Source of the DNA: a virus
Length of the DNA: 64,000 bases
Strand: one strand, 5' to 3'
IMG/VR virus record: IMGVR_UViG_3300042565_001021
Span: 91,046 to 155,045 of that record
A program made the translations under genes and the position numbers. The notes under the pieces are model-generated. The model searched no databases. It was not told where the DNA came from and was given only the letters and a program-made list of their open reading frames with translations. Below are positions 22,269-29,684 of the stretch, piece after piece (within the stretch, counting starts at the first letter, position 1; every line of letters starts with the position of its first letter).

Positions 22269-22835
22269 ATGACCAACACTACTATTTATGATAACACTAC
22301 TGCCACAAAAACACAAGAGTTTAAGCCAACTTACCTATACATAAAACAGCATAATGTTACCGGATTGAAGTATTTCGGTAAAACCATTAGTAGCGATCCT
22401 GTTAAATATAAAGGTTCTGGGTTAATGTGGAAAAGACACCTTAAGAAACACGGAAATAACGTTACAACTACTTGGTTGAGGTTGTTTACTGATCAAAAAG
22501 AGTTAACTGAATTTGCTCTCGACTTTTCAAAAGAAAATAACATTATCGAATCCAAGGAATGGGCAAACTTATTATTTGAAGATGGAGTTGCCGGCGGGTT
22601 TGGTGGTCATACTATTAAAGGTAGAAAGTTAGGTCCTATGTCTGAAGAACATAAAAGAGCACTATCTATTGCTAATCGTGGAAAAGGTCGCCCACCTATT
22701 TCAGAAGAAACCAGAGTTAAAATGTCAGCAGCAAGAAAAGGGAAGCCGGCTGCAAATGCCGGAAAGAAGCACTCCGAAGAAGCCAGGCGCAAAATATCTG
22801 AGGCCAGAAAAAGATACCTTAGTAAGGTCTTATAA
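22269..22835 (+). CDS. GIY-YIG homing endonuclease
   Basis: ATG 22269 follows GGGAGG. The domain reads TYLYIKQHNVTGLKYFGKT with later KYKGSG and the Glu in EFALDFSKENNI, a SegE-like variant of GIY-YIG that has K-Y-F-G in place of Y-I-G. NUMOD3-like repeats follow (SEEHKRALSIANRG, SEETRVKMSAARKG, SEEARRKISEARK). It is related to the minus-strand endonuclease at 44624, which shares YLFIKQHTITGKLYFGKT. Confidence 0.9.
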   Translation: MTNTTIYDNTTATKTQEFKPTYLYIKQHNVTGLKYFGKTISSDPVKYKGSGLMWKRHLKKHGNNVTTTWLRLFTDQKELTEFALDFSKENNIIESKEWANLLFEDGVAGGFGGHTIKGRKLGPMSEEHKRALSIANRGKGRPPISEETRVKMSAARKGKPAANAGKKHSEEARRKISEARKRYLSKVL

Positions 22836-22871
22836 TTTCCGGGGGCGACCGTAACTCAAATATTACGGCGA

Positions 22872-23225
22872 TTATACCTGCCAAGGTCTACCAAGAGTAG
22901 GAGCAACCAAACCGGTGTTTAGCACGTTGAGTGGGCGGTGGTCGTAGTTGGTTGGCCAAACTGGTTCGGCCGCAGCAGTTGTTCCGGCGACCGTGCACTT
23001 GTAGTAATGACCGTTTGATGGTACTCGGACATACTCGTTTAACAGGTATGCTGTAGAGACTTTCCAATCTCTAAAAGTAGTAGGGACGAATACTTGAAAC
23101 TGCCAGGTTGTGCCTCCGCTAACTACCATAGGTAGGGCTGCTGATCGTGCGGCATCAGCCAAAGCCAACTTAGCTGTCCTGCGGTCTGCTTTGTCGACGA
23201 GATGAGAAATTCCGTTGCTTGACAT
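22872..23225 (-). CDS. Virion protein with carbohydrate-binding-like motif
   Basis: The 117-residue protein contains DWKVSTAYLLNEYVRVPSNG and YYKCTVAGTTAAAEPVWPT, which match the pattern of small chitin-binding-type modules found in phage fibres and tail proteins (W, Y, Y-x-C, E-P-x-W-P). It is late-transcribed as a single gene. Probably an adhesin or fibre part; the sugar target is unknown. Confidence 0.7.
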   Translation of the reverse strand: MSSNGISHLVDKADRRTAKLALADAARSAALPMVVSGGTTWQFQVFVPTTFRDWKVSTAYLLNEYVRVPSNGHYYKCTVAGTTAAAEPVWPTNYDHRPLNVLNTGLVAPTLGRPWQV

Positions 23226-23252
23226 ACTGTAAGTCTCCTTACAGTATTTATC
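23226..23252 (-). promoter_or_regulatory. Late promoter overlapping an RBS-masking hairpin
   Basis: ACTGTAAG/CTTACAGT (23226-23245) is a perfect 8-bp stem with loop GAGA; the ribosome site AAGGAG sits in the stem top and loop and ATG follows at once. GATAAATA (23245-23252) abuts it, so RNA started here would lose the first arm. Confidence 0.75.
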
Positions 23253-23271
23253 CTGACGGAAGAGTTACTGC

Positions 23272-23448
23272 TTAGTTCGCGCGGAGTTGTTCGATTTCGA
23301 CATAGGCGCACTTGCGCACGTTAACCGCTTCGATTACAGCGTCGTCGAACGGATTGTCGTATATGGAGATCAAGTCCTGATACAGTTCCATGATCTCAGC
23401 CTCATCAACGTTGGCGTCAGTGATCTGGTGTATGAGTTTGTGTGCCAT
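23272..23448 (-). CDS. Small unknown early protein
   Basis: A 58-residue frame from ATG 23448, with GGAG eight bases before it and a strong promoter above (23483). The product MAHKLIHQITDANVDEAEIM continues with NPFDDAVIEAVNVRKCAYVEIE. Acidic, likely helical. No family known to me. Confidence 0.6.
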   Translation of the reverse strand: MAHKLIHQITDANVDEAEIMELYQDLISIYDNPFDDAVIEAVNVRKCAYVEIEQLRAN

Positions 23449-23482
23449 TTTGGATCTCCGGTTGTTTTCTTACTATGAATAC

Positions 23483-23511
23483 ATTATACTACCATTTGCC
23501 AAAAAGGTCAA
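23483..23511 (-). promoter_or_regulatory. Early sigma70-type promoter
   Basis: Minus strand TTGACC (23506-23511), 17 bases, TATAAT (23483-23488). Confidence 0.85.
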
Positions 23512-23547
23512 CTGGTATTTTACGCTAGTATTTAGCTGAAAATCCCT

Positions 23548-23853
23548 TTATTTGCGCTGAGTTAGCACGATCATCATCTGTAACTTGCTGGCTTTATCGA
23601 GCATTCCATTAATGTAGTCGCCCCATTCTCTTTCTAGGCGCTTACGCTTTTCCTTTACAGCAGGAGGTCCAGGACGATGTAACATGTTACAATACCTTGT
23701 CCAATGATGTAGGTGCTCGACGTCAATGCGAAACAGAATGGCTTGAACCTTTCTGTAATCTTCGTATGCGTCTTGATCGTAAATTGGACCAGCAAGTGAG
23801 AACATTGTTTTCACGTGCGGCCATTCTCGAGGATGATTGATGTAACGTTCCAC
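23548..23853 (-). CDS. Unknown early protein
   Basis: A 101-residue protein (MERYINHPREWPHVKTMFSL) with HLHHWTRYCNMLHRPGPP in the middle, many His and Arg, and a helical C-terminus. It follows the WGR-like gene by two bases. Function unknown. Confidence 0.55.
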   Translation of the reverse strand: MERYINHPREWPHVKTMFSLAGPIYDQDAYEDYRKVQAILFRIDVEHLHHWTRYCNMLHRPGPPAVKEKRKRLEREWGDYINGMLDKASKLQMMIVLTQRK

Positions 23854-23855
23854 GT

Positions 23856-24182
23856 TTACTTGATCTTGTTAGCCAGGATACCGAACGTCAAGTACTTCTC
23901 AACGTCATCTTTGAAATACGGAAATATCGAGAACAGCTGGAATGCGTCGACCTCGGTATACTTGCCACGATTCGCAGCATCCTTCGACCGCATTACCTTG
24001 TCTTGCTCGTTTTGTCCGGCCCACCCTTTGCCGTACCGCTTGAACTGGAGCGTCTTACCGCGAGCACCCCAACCTGCGTAATAAACGCCGTCGACCTCGA
24101 ACGCAGTCCACACCTTGTCGTGCTTGCTGCCGTCGCGATCAGTCTTGTTACACCAGCCAATGAATCGATAGTTGATTTCCAT
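23856..24182 (-). CDS. WGR-like domain protein
   Basis: The stretch KVWTAFEVDGVYYAGWGARG followed by KTLQFKRYG matches the W-G-R pattern that names this domain, which in PARPs contacts DNA and in bacteria occurs in small stand-alone proteins. The 108-residue length fits one domain plus a short helical tail. The role in the phage is not known. Confidence 0.6.
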   Translation of the reverse strand: MEINYRFIGWCNKTDRDGSKHDKVWTAFEVDGVYYAGWGARGKTLQFKRYGKGWAGQNEQDKVMRSKDAANRGKYTEVDAFQLFSIFPYFKDDVEKYLTFGILANKIK

Positions 24183-24193
24183 GTTACTTTCTT

Positions 24194-24373
24194 TTAAAAG
24201 TTATTGTTGACGAGGTCCTGGATATTCCGCAATGCTAGCGAAGCGTCGCTGCTGTTGCGTGACATCCTGCCCCATTCGCACCAAGCGTTAATTCGAACGT
24301 TGATGTTCTCTTCGGTGTCCTCGGCTATTTCACGCAGCCCAAGGAAAATCGCTTTTTGTTCGGTCATTCCCAT
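24194..24373 (-). CDS. Small unknown protein
   Basis: A 59-residue frame from ATG 24373 (MGMTEQKAIFLGLREIAEDT) with a protein-like codon pattern and tight spacing to both neighbours (11 bases each). Contains NAWCEWGRMSRNSSDASLALR. Function unknown. Confidence 0.55.
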   Translation of the reverse strand: MGMTEQKAIFLGLREIAEDTEENINVRINAWCEWGRMSRNSSDASLALRNIQDLVNNNF

Positions 24374-24385
24374 GTTAGTTCATCC

Positions 24386-24598
24386 TCACTTCGGGGCCTT
24401 ATACGGAGTAAAGTCCCCGAATTCTTTATCGAGCGCACCATTAACGTAGCCGCGCAGTCCGTAGGTCATGTTAAGTGACTTGTACCACTTCTCCTCTTTA
24501 CACCGAGCCGCCCACCACTTGTCATAGGCTGCTTGACTGTCGTAGAGCTTGTGTTTGCTCTTTGAGCCGTAAAAGTAAATTTCGATCTTGTAGCTCAT
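24386..24598 (-). CDS. Small unknown protein
   Basis: ATG 24598 overlaps the upstream stop (ATGA), giving 70 residues, MSYKIEIYFYGSKSKHKLYD. Aromatic and Lys rich with a WWAARC motif. No known family. Confidence 0.55.
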   Translation of the reverse strand: MSYKIEIYFYGSKSKHKLYDSQAAYDKWWAARCKEEKWYKSLNMTYGLRGYVNGALDKEFGDFTPYKAPK

Positions 24599-24756
24599 TC
24601 TGGGACGCACCTAGCAGTAGGAACAGCAAGGAGGCGTTTTGCTTCTTCACACGCTGCCGGCGAGCTAAACTCTCCAACGTTTACCCATCCTGTGTGAACA
24701 GAATACCGCTCAGCAGCAAGAACCTGCCAAATAAACAGAATCGTAATCGTTGTCAT
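24595..24756 (-). CDS. Small exported or membrane protein
   Basis: A 53-residue frame from ATG 24756 overlaps both neighbours by four bases. It begins with a hydrophobic stretch (MTTITILFIWQVLAAERYS), like a short signal peptide cut after LAA, and has two Cys in the mature part. Confidence 0.5.
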   Translation of the reverse strand: MTTITILFIWQVLAAERYSVHTGWVNVGEFSSPAACEEAKRLLAVPTARCVPE

Positions 24757-25088
24757 AGTTTCACTCCGAGTGCCTTGATTTCATCCGGGTCAAGCTTGGA
24801 AAGTGCCCGCGCCTTTAATTCTTCCTTGCGACGTTTGGCTTCTTCTCGTTGTGCGTGTCGTTCTGCGCGGGCTTGGGCCTCGGCCGCAGCTTTCGCATCG
24901 GCTTCTTTATGCTTCTTCCACCAGTTGCGCACTTCCTCGTCGCCGAGCAGAATAAAGTCTTCAACTCCTTGGCGTTCGAGCTCTTGCATTGCTTTACAGG
25001 CAATACGAGCAAGGCGATCGATTTGTTCTTGGTCAGCAGCCGATCGTTGGCTACTAGGAAAGTCATCTTCGTAACTTCTGCAAGGCAT
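24753..25088 (-). CDS. Conserved small phage protein
   Basis: The 111-residue product starts MPCRSYEDDF and has IDRLARIACKAMQELERQG, a pattern common in small proteins of many tailed phages, then a long charged helix (KAAAEAQARAERHAQREEAKR). It is the first gene behind the promoter at 25125. Function unknown. Confidence 0.6.
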   Translation of the reverse strand: MPCRSYEDDFPSSQRSAADQEQIDRLARIACKAMQELERQGVEDFILLGDEEVRNWWKKHKEADAKAAAEAQARAERHAQREEAKRRKEELKARALSKLDPDEIKALGVKL

Positions 25089-25124
25089 GATGTTTTTCGA
25101 TTCTGTTTTGTTAGCGTGTTTTAC

Positions 25125-25153
25125 ATTATACGCTGAAGTTGGTTAAAGGTCAA
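25125..25153 (-). promoter_or_regulatory. Early sigma70-type promoter
   Basis: Minus strand TTGACC (25148-25153), 17 bases, TATAAT (25125-25130). Confidence 0.85.
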
Positions 25154-25159
25154 CCAAAT

Positions 25160-25336
25160 TCATTTCATCAACCCACACGGGTCAGAAATCTTTGCGTTGG
25201 AAGCCGCAGTCTTCGCCCAGTTCTGCACAAACGCCTGGGCGTCGGCGAGCTCTTTGGTTTCTTGCGCAGTAAGCTTCCAGACTTTCTTGCGTTCGGTAAG
25301 CTTCAGGCAGGTTGCAGCAGCGGTCATAATGTCCAT
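25160..25336 (-). CDS. Small unknown protein
   Basis: A 58-residue frame from ATG 25336, sharing its boundary with the upstream stop. MDIMTAAATCLKLTERKKVW leads into a helix with QAFVQNWAKTAASNAK. Its stop lies just above the promoter at 25125. Confidence 0.55.
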   Translation of the reverse strand: MDIMTAAATCLKLTERKKVWKLTAQETKELADAQAFVQNWAKTAASNAKISDPCGLMK

Positions 25337-25534
25337 TTAATGGCCTTTCCTTTCGGCTAGCACTTTCTTGAATGCCTTATTCGTCAGGTTAAACACTTTC
25401 TGGGAATCTGTTTCGTAAATGAACGCAACTAGGTCAAAGTCCATCCCGTAGAACGGGCTATTCATCGAACCGGACATGTGGTTATGGTAGGCGTCTTCCG
25501 CCATCCGTTCAATTACGTGGCTTATGAGTTTCAT
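25337..25534 (-). CDS. Small unknown protein
   Basis: 65 residues (MKLISHVIERMAEDAYHNHM) with a His- and Met-rich first half and a basic end. No membrane span. Tight spacing to the neighbours supports it as a real gene. Confidence 0.55.
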   Translation of the reverse strand: MKLISHVIERMAEDAYHNHMSGSMNSPFYGMDFDLVAFIYETDSQKVFNLTNKAFKKVLAERKGH

Positions 25535-25535
25535 T

Positions 25536-26045
25536 TTATCCCTCGTTCTGCATTGCGTTGATCATGTGCTGACGCGCAGGATTCTCCATCGCGCAGCGGG
25601 CCACGAACTTGTTCAGCTCGTCGGTGCGCGTCTGTTCGGCGTCGCCCTCGGCTTCCATGCGCTGCATTTCGCGCTCCGCGTTCATCGCCTCCGCGGCGTT
25701 GCCGACATCAACCGCAGGAGCAGCGACCGGAGCAGCCTTAGCTTTCGCTTCAGCAGCCAGGGCCAGTTGCTTCCAGTACACGCCGATGCGCATGTTACCG
25801 CACTTCATCGGCTTGCGCCAGTAAGCGATCTGCTTGGCAGTCAAGTAGCCTTTGCGCAGGTAGAACTGCGCCATCGAAGTGCCCATCCGCGCATGGCACG
25901 GGCGGAAACCTTCGCCGTTCAAGTATTTGGTGTTTTCTTGCGCCTGCTCGTCACGCGTCTGATGCTCGTTCAGGACGACCAGCGCCCTTGCTACGGCCTT
26001 GTCGTTCTCGCGCAGTAGCTTGCACAAGGTGTCTTTGTTAAGCAT
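25536..26045 (-). CDS. Unknown early protein
   Basis: The 169-residue protein has a globular N-terminal part (LLRENDKAVARALVVLNEHQ, YLRKGYLTAKQIAYWRKP), typical of small phage proteins that lie near DNA-binding modules, followed by an Ala-rich linker and a helical tail. The coding sequence is visibly richer in G and C than the late genes. First gene behind the promoter at 26078. Confidence 0.6.
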   Translation of the reverse strand: MLNKDTLCKLLRENDKAVARALVVLNEHQTRDEQAQENTKYLNGEGFRPCHARMGTSMAQFYLRKGYLTAKQIAYWRKPMKCGNMRIGVYWKQLALAAEAKAKAAPVAAPAVDVGNAAEAMNAEREMQRMEAEGDAEQTRTDELNKFVARCAMENPARQHMINAMQNEG

Positions 26046-26077
26046 TTTGTTGCTCCGTATCGTTAGCGTATGAGCGT

Positions 26078-26106
26078 ATTATACAGCCATTTTGCCAAAA
26101 GGTCAA
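26078..26106 (-). promoter_or_regulatory. Early sigma70-type promoter
   Basis: Minus strand TTGACC (26101-26106), 17 bases, TATAAT (26078-26083). Its downstream bases repeat those of the promoter at 7187. Confidence 0.85.
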
Positions 26107-26357
26107 CCTTTTTCTTCCTCGAACATTTCGACTGGAAACAGGTATCCGTGCACCGGTACATGGCGGACACGCTTGGCGCTAAAGTAGCAAACCTCCGGGA
26201 AGTACGAGCGAAAGACGGACTGCATGATGTAGGTCGCTTCGACGCCGTAGCGCCGCAGAATCTCGGCGCGTTTGAAATATTCTTTGTCCCACCATGCGCC
26301 CGTGCGTGGCACTTGCATGTCACGCAGGATTTGCGGCTTCGGAGTGTACTTGAACAT
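26103..26357 (-). CDS. Unknown early protein
   Basis: ATG 26357 lies two bases after the stop of the gene before it, giving 84 residues, MFKYTPKPQILRDMQVPRTG. Basic and aromatic; its last codons overlap the promoter at 26078. No family recognised. Confidence 0.5.
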   Translation of the reverse strand: MFKYTPKPQILRDMQVPRTGAWWDKEYFKRAEILRRYGVEATYIMQSVFRSYFPEVCYFSAKRVRHVPVHGYLFPVEMFEEEKG

Positions 26358-26359
26358 TC

Positions 26360-26515
26360 TTAGCAGCGGGCAGTGAGTTGCTTGGGCGCTGCGAAAGTGG
26401 TGTTGCAAACGGTAACCTTCACGCCTTCAGCGTTGAAGTAGGAAGTGTATTTCGGGGCCTTTGCGGCTTTGGTAGCGCCCGGCTTTGTTAACTTCACTTC
26501 GCGCATCTTGGGCAT
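26360..26515 (-). CDS. Small basic protein
   Basis: A 51-residue frame from ATG 26515, which follows GGAG and the promoter at 26548. The product MPKMREVKLTKPGATKAAKA is strongly basic at the N-terminus, then beta-like (YTSYFNAEGVKVTVC). It may bind nucleic acid. Confidence 0.55.
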   Translation of the reverse strand: MPKMREVKLTKPGATKAAKAPKYTSYFNAEGVKVTVCNTTFAAPKQLTARC

Positions 26516-26547
26516 TTTGTTGCTCCGTTGTGTTATTCAATAAAGCT

Positions 26548-26575
26548 ATTATACAGCCTTTTACCAAAAAGTCAA
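26548..26575 (-). promoter_or_regulatory. Early sigma70-type promoter (leftward)
   Basis: Minus strand TTGACT (26570-26575), 16 bases, TATAAT (26548-26553), then AGCTTTATTGAATAACA as at 7831 and 26771. Confidence 0.85.
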
Positions 26576-26623
26576 CCAAAACTTGCGCAGTGTCAGAAGT
26601 GAATTCTCTTTAAAATCAACAAC

Positions 26624-26723
26624 TTGTAAGTCATTGATTCTACACAGGGTAGCGAGTGCGGCGGAATAGGCGACGTAAGTCATTGATTTATATAGGCCAG
26701 ATTTTTGTAAGTCATTGATTTAT
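26624..26723. repeat. Three direct repeats GTAAGTCATTGATT
   Basis: Copies at 26624-26639, 26675-26690 and 26705-26723; the last two extend to TTTATATAGGCC and TTTATAAAGGCC. A fourth copy lies at 7874-7890. They sit between two early promoters that point away from each other. They could be operators or part of an origin. Confidence 0.7.
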
Positions 26724-26748
26724 AAAGGCCATTTATCTCACGTTTTGG

Positions 26749-26776
26749 TTGACTTTTTGGCAAAAGAGCGTATAAT
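26749..26776 (+). promoter_or_regulatory. Early sigma70-type promoter (rightward)
   Basis: TTGACT (26749-26754), 16 bases, TATAAT (26771-26776), followed by AGCTTTATTGAATAACGC and a GGAG ribosome site. Confidence 0.88.
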
Positions 26777-26810
26777 AGCTTTATTGAATAACGCAACGGA
26801 GTAAAAGCAA

Positions 26811-27125
26811 ATGGCAAGAGCACGTAAAGCCCGCAGCGACAGAAACCACATGCTGTATGTCTTGACTAACGTGGTTACTGGCGAGCAGTATGTGGGCCTC
26901 ACAGTAGGCGACACGCAAAAGGCGCTTAAGGTTCGCGTTCAAAAACACATCCGCCGCGCACTGACAGAAGGCCGTAACTGGACACTGTGCAAAGCGATCC
27001 GCGAACACGGTGCTAAAAACTTTGAAATGGGCATCCTGCAAGTCGTGCGTGGTAAATTACTAGCGCATCGTACAGAGCTCGAGATGATCCGCGTTAACAA
27101 CCCTGCGCTGAACACCGCCAAGTAA
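26811..27125 (+). CDS. Small GIY-YIG nuclease
   Basis: A 104-residue GIY-YIG domain: MLYVLTNVVTGEQYVGLTVG, then the Arg of VRVQKHIRRA and the Glu of HRTELEMIRVNN. It has no NUMOD-type DNA-binding tail and no late leader. It is the first gene of an early rightward operon, so it may be a domesticated nuclease, for example one acting on host DNA, and not a homing enzyme. Confidence 0.85.
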   Translation: MARARKARSDRNHMLYVLTNVVTGEQYVGLTVGDTQKALKVRVQKHIRRALTEGRNWTLCKAIREHGAKNFEMGILQVVRGKLLAHRTELEMIRVNNPALNTAK

Positions 27126-27136
27126 GGAGCAGCAAA

Positions 27137-27331
27137 ATGACAGACGTTACCAAAATCGACTACCGCAGCTTGAGAATGCTGGGTACGGCACACCTGCGCA
27201 GCAACCTCGAAAACCTCGAAGCTGTGCTGGCCGAGGGCGAAAAGGTTGACATGCAACTGGTACGCGAAACGCGCCTCGAGCTGCAACGGCGCAGAGACTA
27301 CCCGCAGTTCAGAGCCCCGACACGTTTTTAA
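27137..27331 (+). CDS. Small unknown protein
   Basis: 64 residues (MTDVTKIDYRSLRMLGTAHL), charged and helical, ending in a basic tail RRRDYPQFRAPTRF. AAGGAG lies upstream. Belongs to the early rightward operon. Confidence 0.6.
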   Translation: MTDVTKIDYRSLRMLGTAHLRSNLENLEAVLAEGEKVDMQLVRETRLELQRRRDYPQFRAPTRF

Positions 27332-27341
27332 GGAGTTATCA

Positions 27342-27605
27342 ATGAATACTGCTATACGAGAGCTGGTTGTCAAGGCATTGCAAGAAGTTCCGTACGAAAA
27401 AATTCAACCGCCGCTTTCATCCTCGGTTGAATACGACGAAATTTACATACCGCTCGTATTCGCAGAAAAGTTCGCTGAGCTTATTGCCAGAGAATGTTTA
27501 GCTGTATGCGACAGCGTTGAAGCTGACGAAGAACTGCCCGGGTTGGGCAACGGTGCATTAGTTTGTGGCATCGAAATTCGAGCAAAGTTTGGGATTAAAG
27601 AATGA
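27342..27605 (+). CDS. Conserved small phage protein
   Basis: ATG 27342 follows AAGGAG. The 87-residue product MNTAIRELVVKALQEVPYEK contains FAEKFAELIARECLAVCD, a motif found in many small phage proteins of unknown role, often next to DUF-type accessory genes. The frame could extend upstream but would then overlap the 27137 gene. Confidence 0.65.
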   Translation: MNTAIRELVVKALQEVPYEKIQPPLSSSVEYDEIYIPLVFAEKFAELIARECLAVCDSVEADEELPGLGNGALVCGIEIRAKFGIKE

Positions 27606-27781
27606 ACGACACCAACAAGCCTCAAAAGGCAGAGAACGGCAAAAAGGTCGCAGTCCAAAAGTATGCGACTGATACCTGTAACCATTCGTTCAAGCTTGTT
27701 TATACAGCTCCGCACGGACGCTGGTCCGCTTACAAGTGCGAAGTGTGCGGTTTGCAAAAAATATTCGATACAGTGAGTTAA
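27602..27781 (+). CDS. Small zinc-binding-like protein
   Basis: A 59-residue frame starting at ATG 27602, overlapping the previous stop by four bases. It has C-N-H near residue 27 and C-E-V-C near 48, a likely zinc site. MNDTNKPQKAENGKKVAVQK is the opening. Confidence 0.55.
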   Translation: MNDTNKPQKAENGKKVAVQKYATDTCNHSFKLVYTAPHGRWSAYKCEVCGLQKIFDTVS

Positions 27782-27786
27782 GAAAA

Positions 27787-27954
27787 ATGACCACGTTGCG
27801 TGAAATCATCGAAGGGTTTGAATACGACTTGTCGGAATATGAAAGCCCGGGTGGTTACCAGGACGCGGAATACTATGTGCGTTGCCGGGCAAAGGCAGAC
27901 CTGCTCGAAGACGTTATCCGCACGTTGAAGGATTTCGAAAAGGAACAGAAATGA
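27787..27954 (+). CDS. Small acidic protein
   Basis: A 55-residue frame from ATG 27787 (MTTLREIIEGFEYDLSEYES) in the early operon, acidic and helical with a mid-region YYVRCRAKADLLEDVIR. Function unknown. Confidence 0.55.
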   Translation: MTTLREIIEGFEYDLSEYESPGGYQDAEYYVRCRAKADLLEDVIRTLKDFEKEQK

Positions 27955-28310
27955 CAGTTCAAGACACAACCAGCCCGGCATATATGTATGCTCGGCGCAA
28001 AGAAAAGGAAGCAAAAATGACAACCAAGAGATACACAAACGACGCAAGCCACAGCCGGTTCTACGTGTTTCGGCACAAGACGGTCGACGGGGTGCAAACG
28101 ATGGAACACGCTCACAACGACGGCGATCCCGAACATGACTTTGTTTGGAAGAACGGCTTCTTCACCGCAGAATTGTTTGACGAAGTTACTGCTGATCAAG
28201 TTGCTTTCAATGCTGCCCGCGTTGGCCGGGAATTGAAGGACGGCTTCACTTACTGTATAGGTAAGGTGTTCGTTGAAGTAGACGGGCATTTCCAGATCCA
28301 GGTGTTCTAA
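27951..28310 (+). CDS. Unknown early protein
   Basis: ATG 27951 overlaps the previous stop by ATGA. The 119-residue product has a polar N-terminus (MTVQDTTSPAYMYARRKEKE), then a His-rich stretch (HAHNDGDPEHDFVWKNGFF) and a beta-rich end. An internal start at 28017 (MTTKRYTND) has GGAAG upstream and is possible. Confidence 0.6.
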   Translation: MTVQDTTSPAYMYARRKEKEAKMTTKRYTNDASHSRFYVFRHKTVDGVQTMEHAHNDGDPEHDFVWKNGFFTAELFDEVTADQVAFNAARVGRELKDGFTYCIGKVFVEVDGHFQIQVF

Positions 28311-28311
28311 C

Positions 28312-28476
28312 ATGAATATCTGGATCGTAGTAGCCGGCGTATGCATATTTATCATCTCTGTCTTTATCTTTGGCTTCATTGTTGGGCGCGAGTACGAAAA
28401 AGATAAGCAGCCACCAGTAGCAAGCAAAAACGACAGAGATGACTTTAGTCAGTTTCCACCGAGGAGAAACCATTGA
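28312..28476 (+). CDS. Small single-span membrane protein
   Basis: A 54-residue frame: MNIWIVVAGVCIFIISVFIF and so on to residue 24 is one membrane span, followed by a charged cytoplasmic tail (REYEKDKQPP). The stop overlaps the next TTG start. Confidence 0.6.
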   Translation: MNIWIVVAGVCIFIISVFIFGFIVGREYEKDKQPPVASKNDRDDFSQFPPRRNH

Positions 28477-28889
28477 AAAAGCCAATCGGCGGATGCCGTA
28501 CTGATGGACACAGCGGCTTGTGGTCAAACGTGGCTGCTAACGTAACTATTACACGACTCGAAATACCGTACCTAGACGGAGAGTCGCTGTTAGATTCCCG
28601 TTTTGGCGAGCTGCGGGTGTATTTTGACGAGTCCTGGGATACGCACAACGACGGCCTGATCTACACTGACAAAACCTGGATAGCTGACTTCCGTGCTCTG
28701 CTCGTTAAGAAAGGCTTCTCAGCACGGGCCGCAGAGGCAATCGAATACAGCGAAGCAGGAATGCAAGGAGACGAATACGTTAGCTTAGACATTGGTGATC
28801 CGTTCATTATCGAATGCGATACATTTATCAACTTTACTAACGGCAACAAACCCAAAGGTGTTACTGTTGAGGTAACGGCGTTCGACTAA
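28473..28889 (+). CDS. Unknown protein
   Basis: A 138-residue protein starting at TTG 28473 behind GAGGAG. It is acidic, with WSNVAANVTITRLEIPYLDG at the start and GDPFIIECDTFINFTNGNKP near the end. No family recognised. It is the last gene of the early rightward operon before the late-type kinase gene. Confidence 0.6.
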   Translation: MKKPIGGCRTDGHSGLWSNVAANVTITRLEIPYLDGESLLDSRFGELRVYFDESWDTHNDGLIYTDKTWIADFRALLVKKGFSARAAEAIEYSEAGMQGDEYVSLDIGDPFIIECDTFINFTNGNKPKGVTVEVTAFD

Positions 28890-28898
28890 GCATCCAGA

Positions 28899-28906
28899 GA
28901 TAAATA
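28899..28906 (+). promoter_or_regulatory. Late promoter, leaderless start
   Basis: GATAAATA, four bases before ATG 28911, with no ribosome site between. Confidence 0.6.
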
Positions 28907-28910
28907 ATGA

Positions 28911-29684
28911 ATGCGAGCAAACGAATTCATCATTGAAGGTCCTGTAGCACCAGTTTCCCAGGACAAAGAACAAATATTTAAACAGGTCTGGAATCACGAA
29001 TTTGAAGAGCCAGGCAACCTGTGGGACGATCACGGCTACGATCGCCCTGAGGATATAGAAAACCCATTTACGATAGACAATAAGCTTAGGCACGTCGGTA
29101 CTGGTGCCGAAGCGGCAGTAGTTCGCTACGACGACGCAAACTCAGTATTTAAAATCATTGGTACTTATCAACAGCTTGGGCAAAATGCTCATCTCCAGTA
29201 CCTGTTAGCAACTAAAAAGTATGCTGGGTCAAATCCTTACCTCCCAAGAATCCTAAGCTTTAACGAAGTCCCGCAGATTTCAGGTAAGAACAAAAGCGTA
29301 AAAGGGTATGCTGTCAGGATGGAACGTTTATTTCCTTTTGACACCTCTTACAAAGGTGCGGCTACTCCAGAAATGGAGATTATGCTACAGAAAATATTCG
29401 GACCCGACTTTGTATCATACATGGAAAACACTAACCATTTTACCCGATACATCAAATACGCCATTAACGGAAAATTAGCTTACTTAGTAATTGATCCGCA
29501 GTTCAAACAAGCAGCAGAACTTATTATCGCAGTAGCAAAGCAGATGGATTCGCAATACGATGTTGATACTCTAATAGACTTACACATCGGAAACATAATG
29601 ATTCGCCCGACTAAGTTTGGACCACAGCTTGTATTGTCTGATCCGTTATATAACGGCGGCGAACACCTAAGAACATCATCATGA
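28911..29684 (+). CDS. Leader-bearing protein-kinase-like protein
   Basis: After the leader MRANEFIIEG, a kinase-like fold is visible: Gly-rich loop GTGAEAAVV (63-71), Lys81 in VFKIIG, a hinge at RMERLF, catalytic loop D223-L-H-I-G-N228, and metal site S243-D244-P. The D-L-H-x-x-N form is that of aminoglycoside and APH/ABC1-type kinases. The 257 residues are near one kinase domain. The leader predicts packing in the head and delivery with the DNA. The substrate is unknown. Confidence 0.75.
   Translation: MRANEFIIEGPVAPVSQDKEQIFKQVWNHEFEEPGNLWDDHGYDRPEDIENPFTIDNKLRHVGTGAEAAVVRYDDANSVFKIIGTYQQLGQNAHLQYLLATKKYAGSNPYLPRILSFNEVPQISGKNKSVKGYAVRMERLFPFDTSYKGAATPEMEIMLQKIFGPDFVSYMENTNHFTRYIKYAINGKLAYLVIDPQFKQAAELIIAVAKQMDSQYDVDTLIDLHIGNIMIRPTKFGPQLVLSDPLYNGGEHLRTSS

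Noticed and set aside
22849-22868. CCGTAA/TTACGG hairpin as terminator between convergent genes
   Set aside because: Only six base pairs and no U-run on either strand.
26624-26723. Direct repeats as a CRISPR array
   Set aside because: Only three short copies with unequal gaps and no cas genes.
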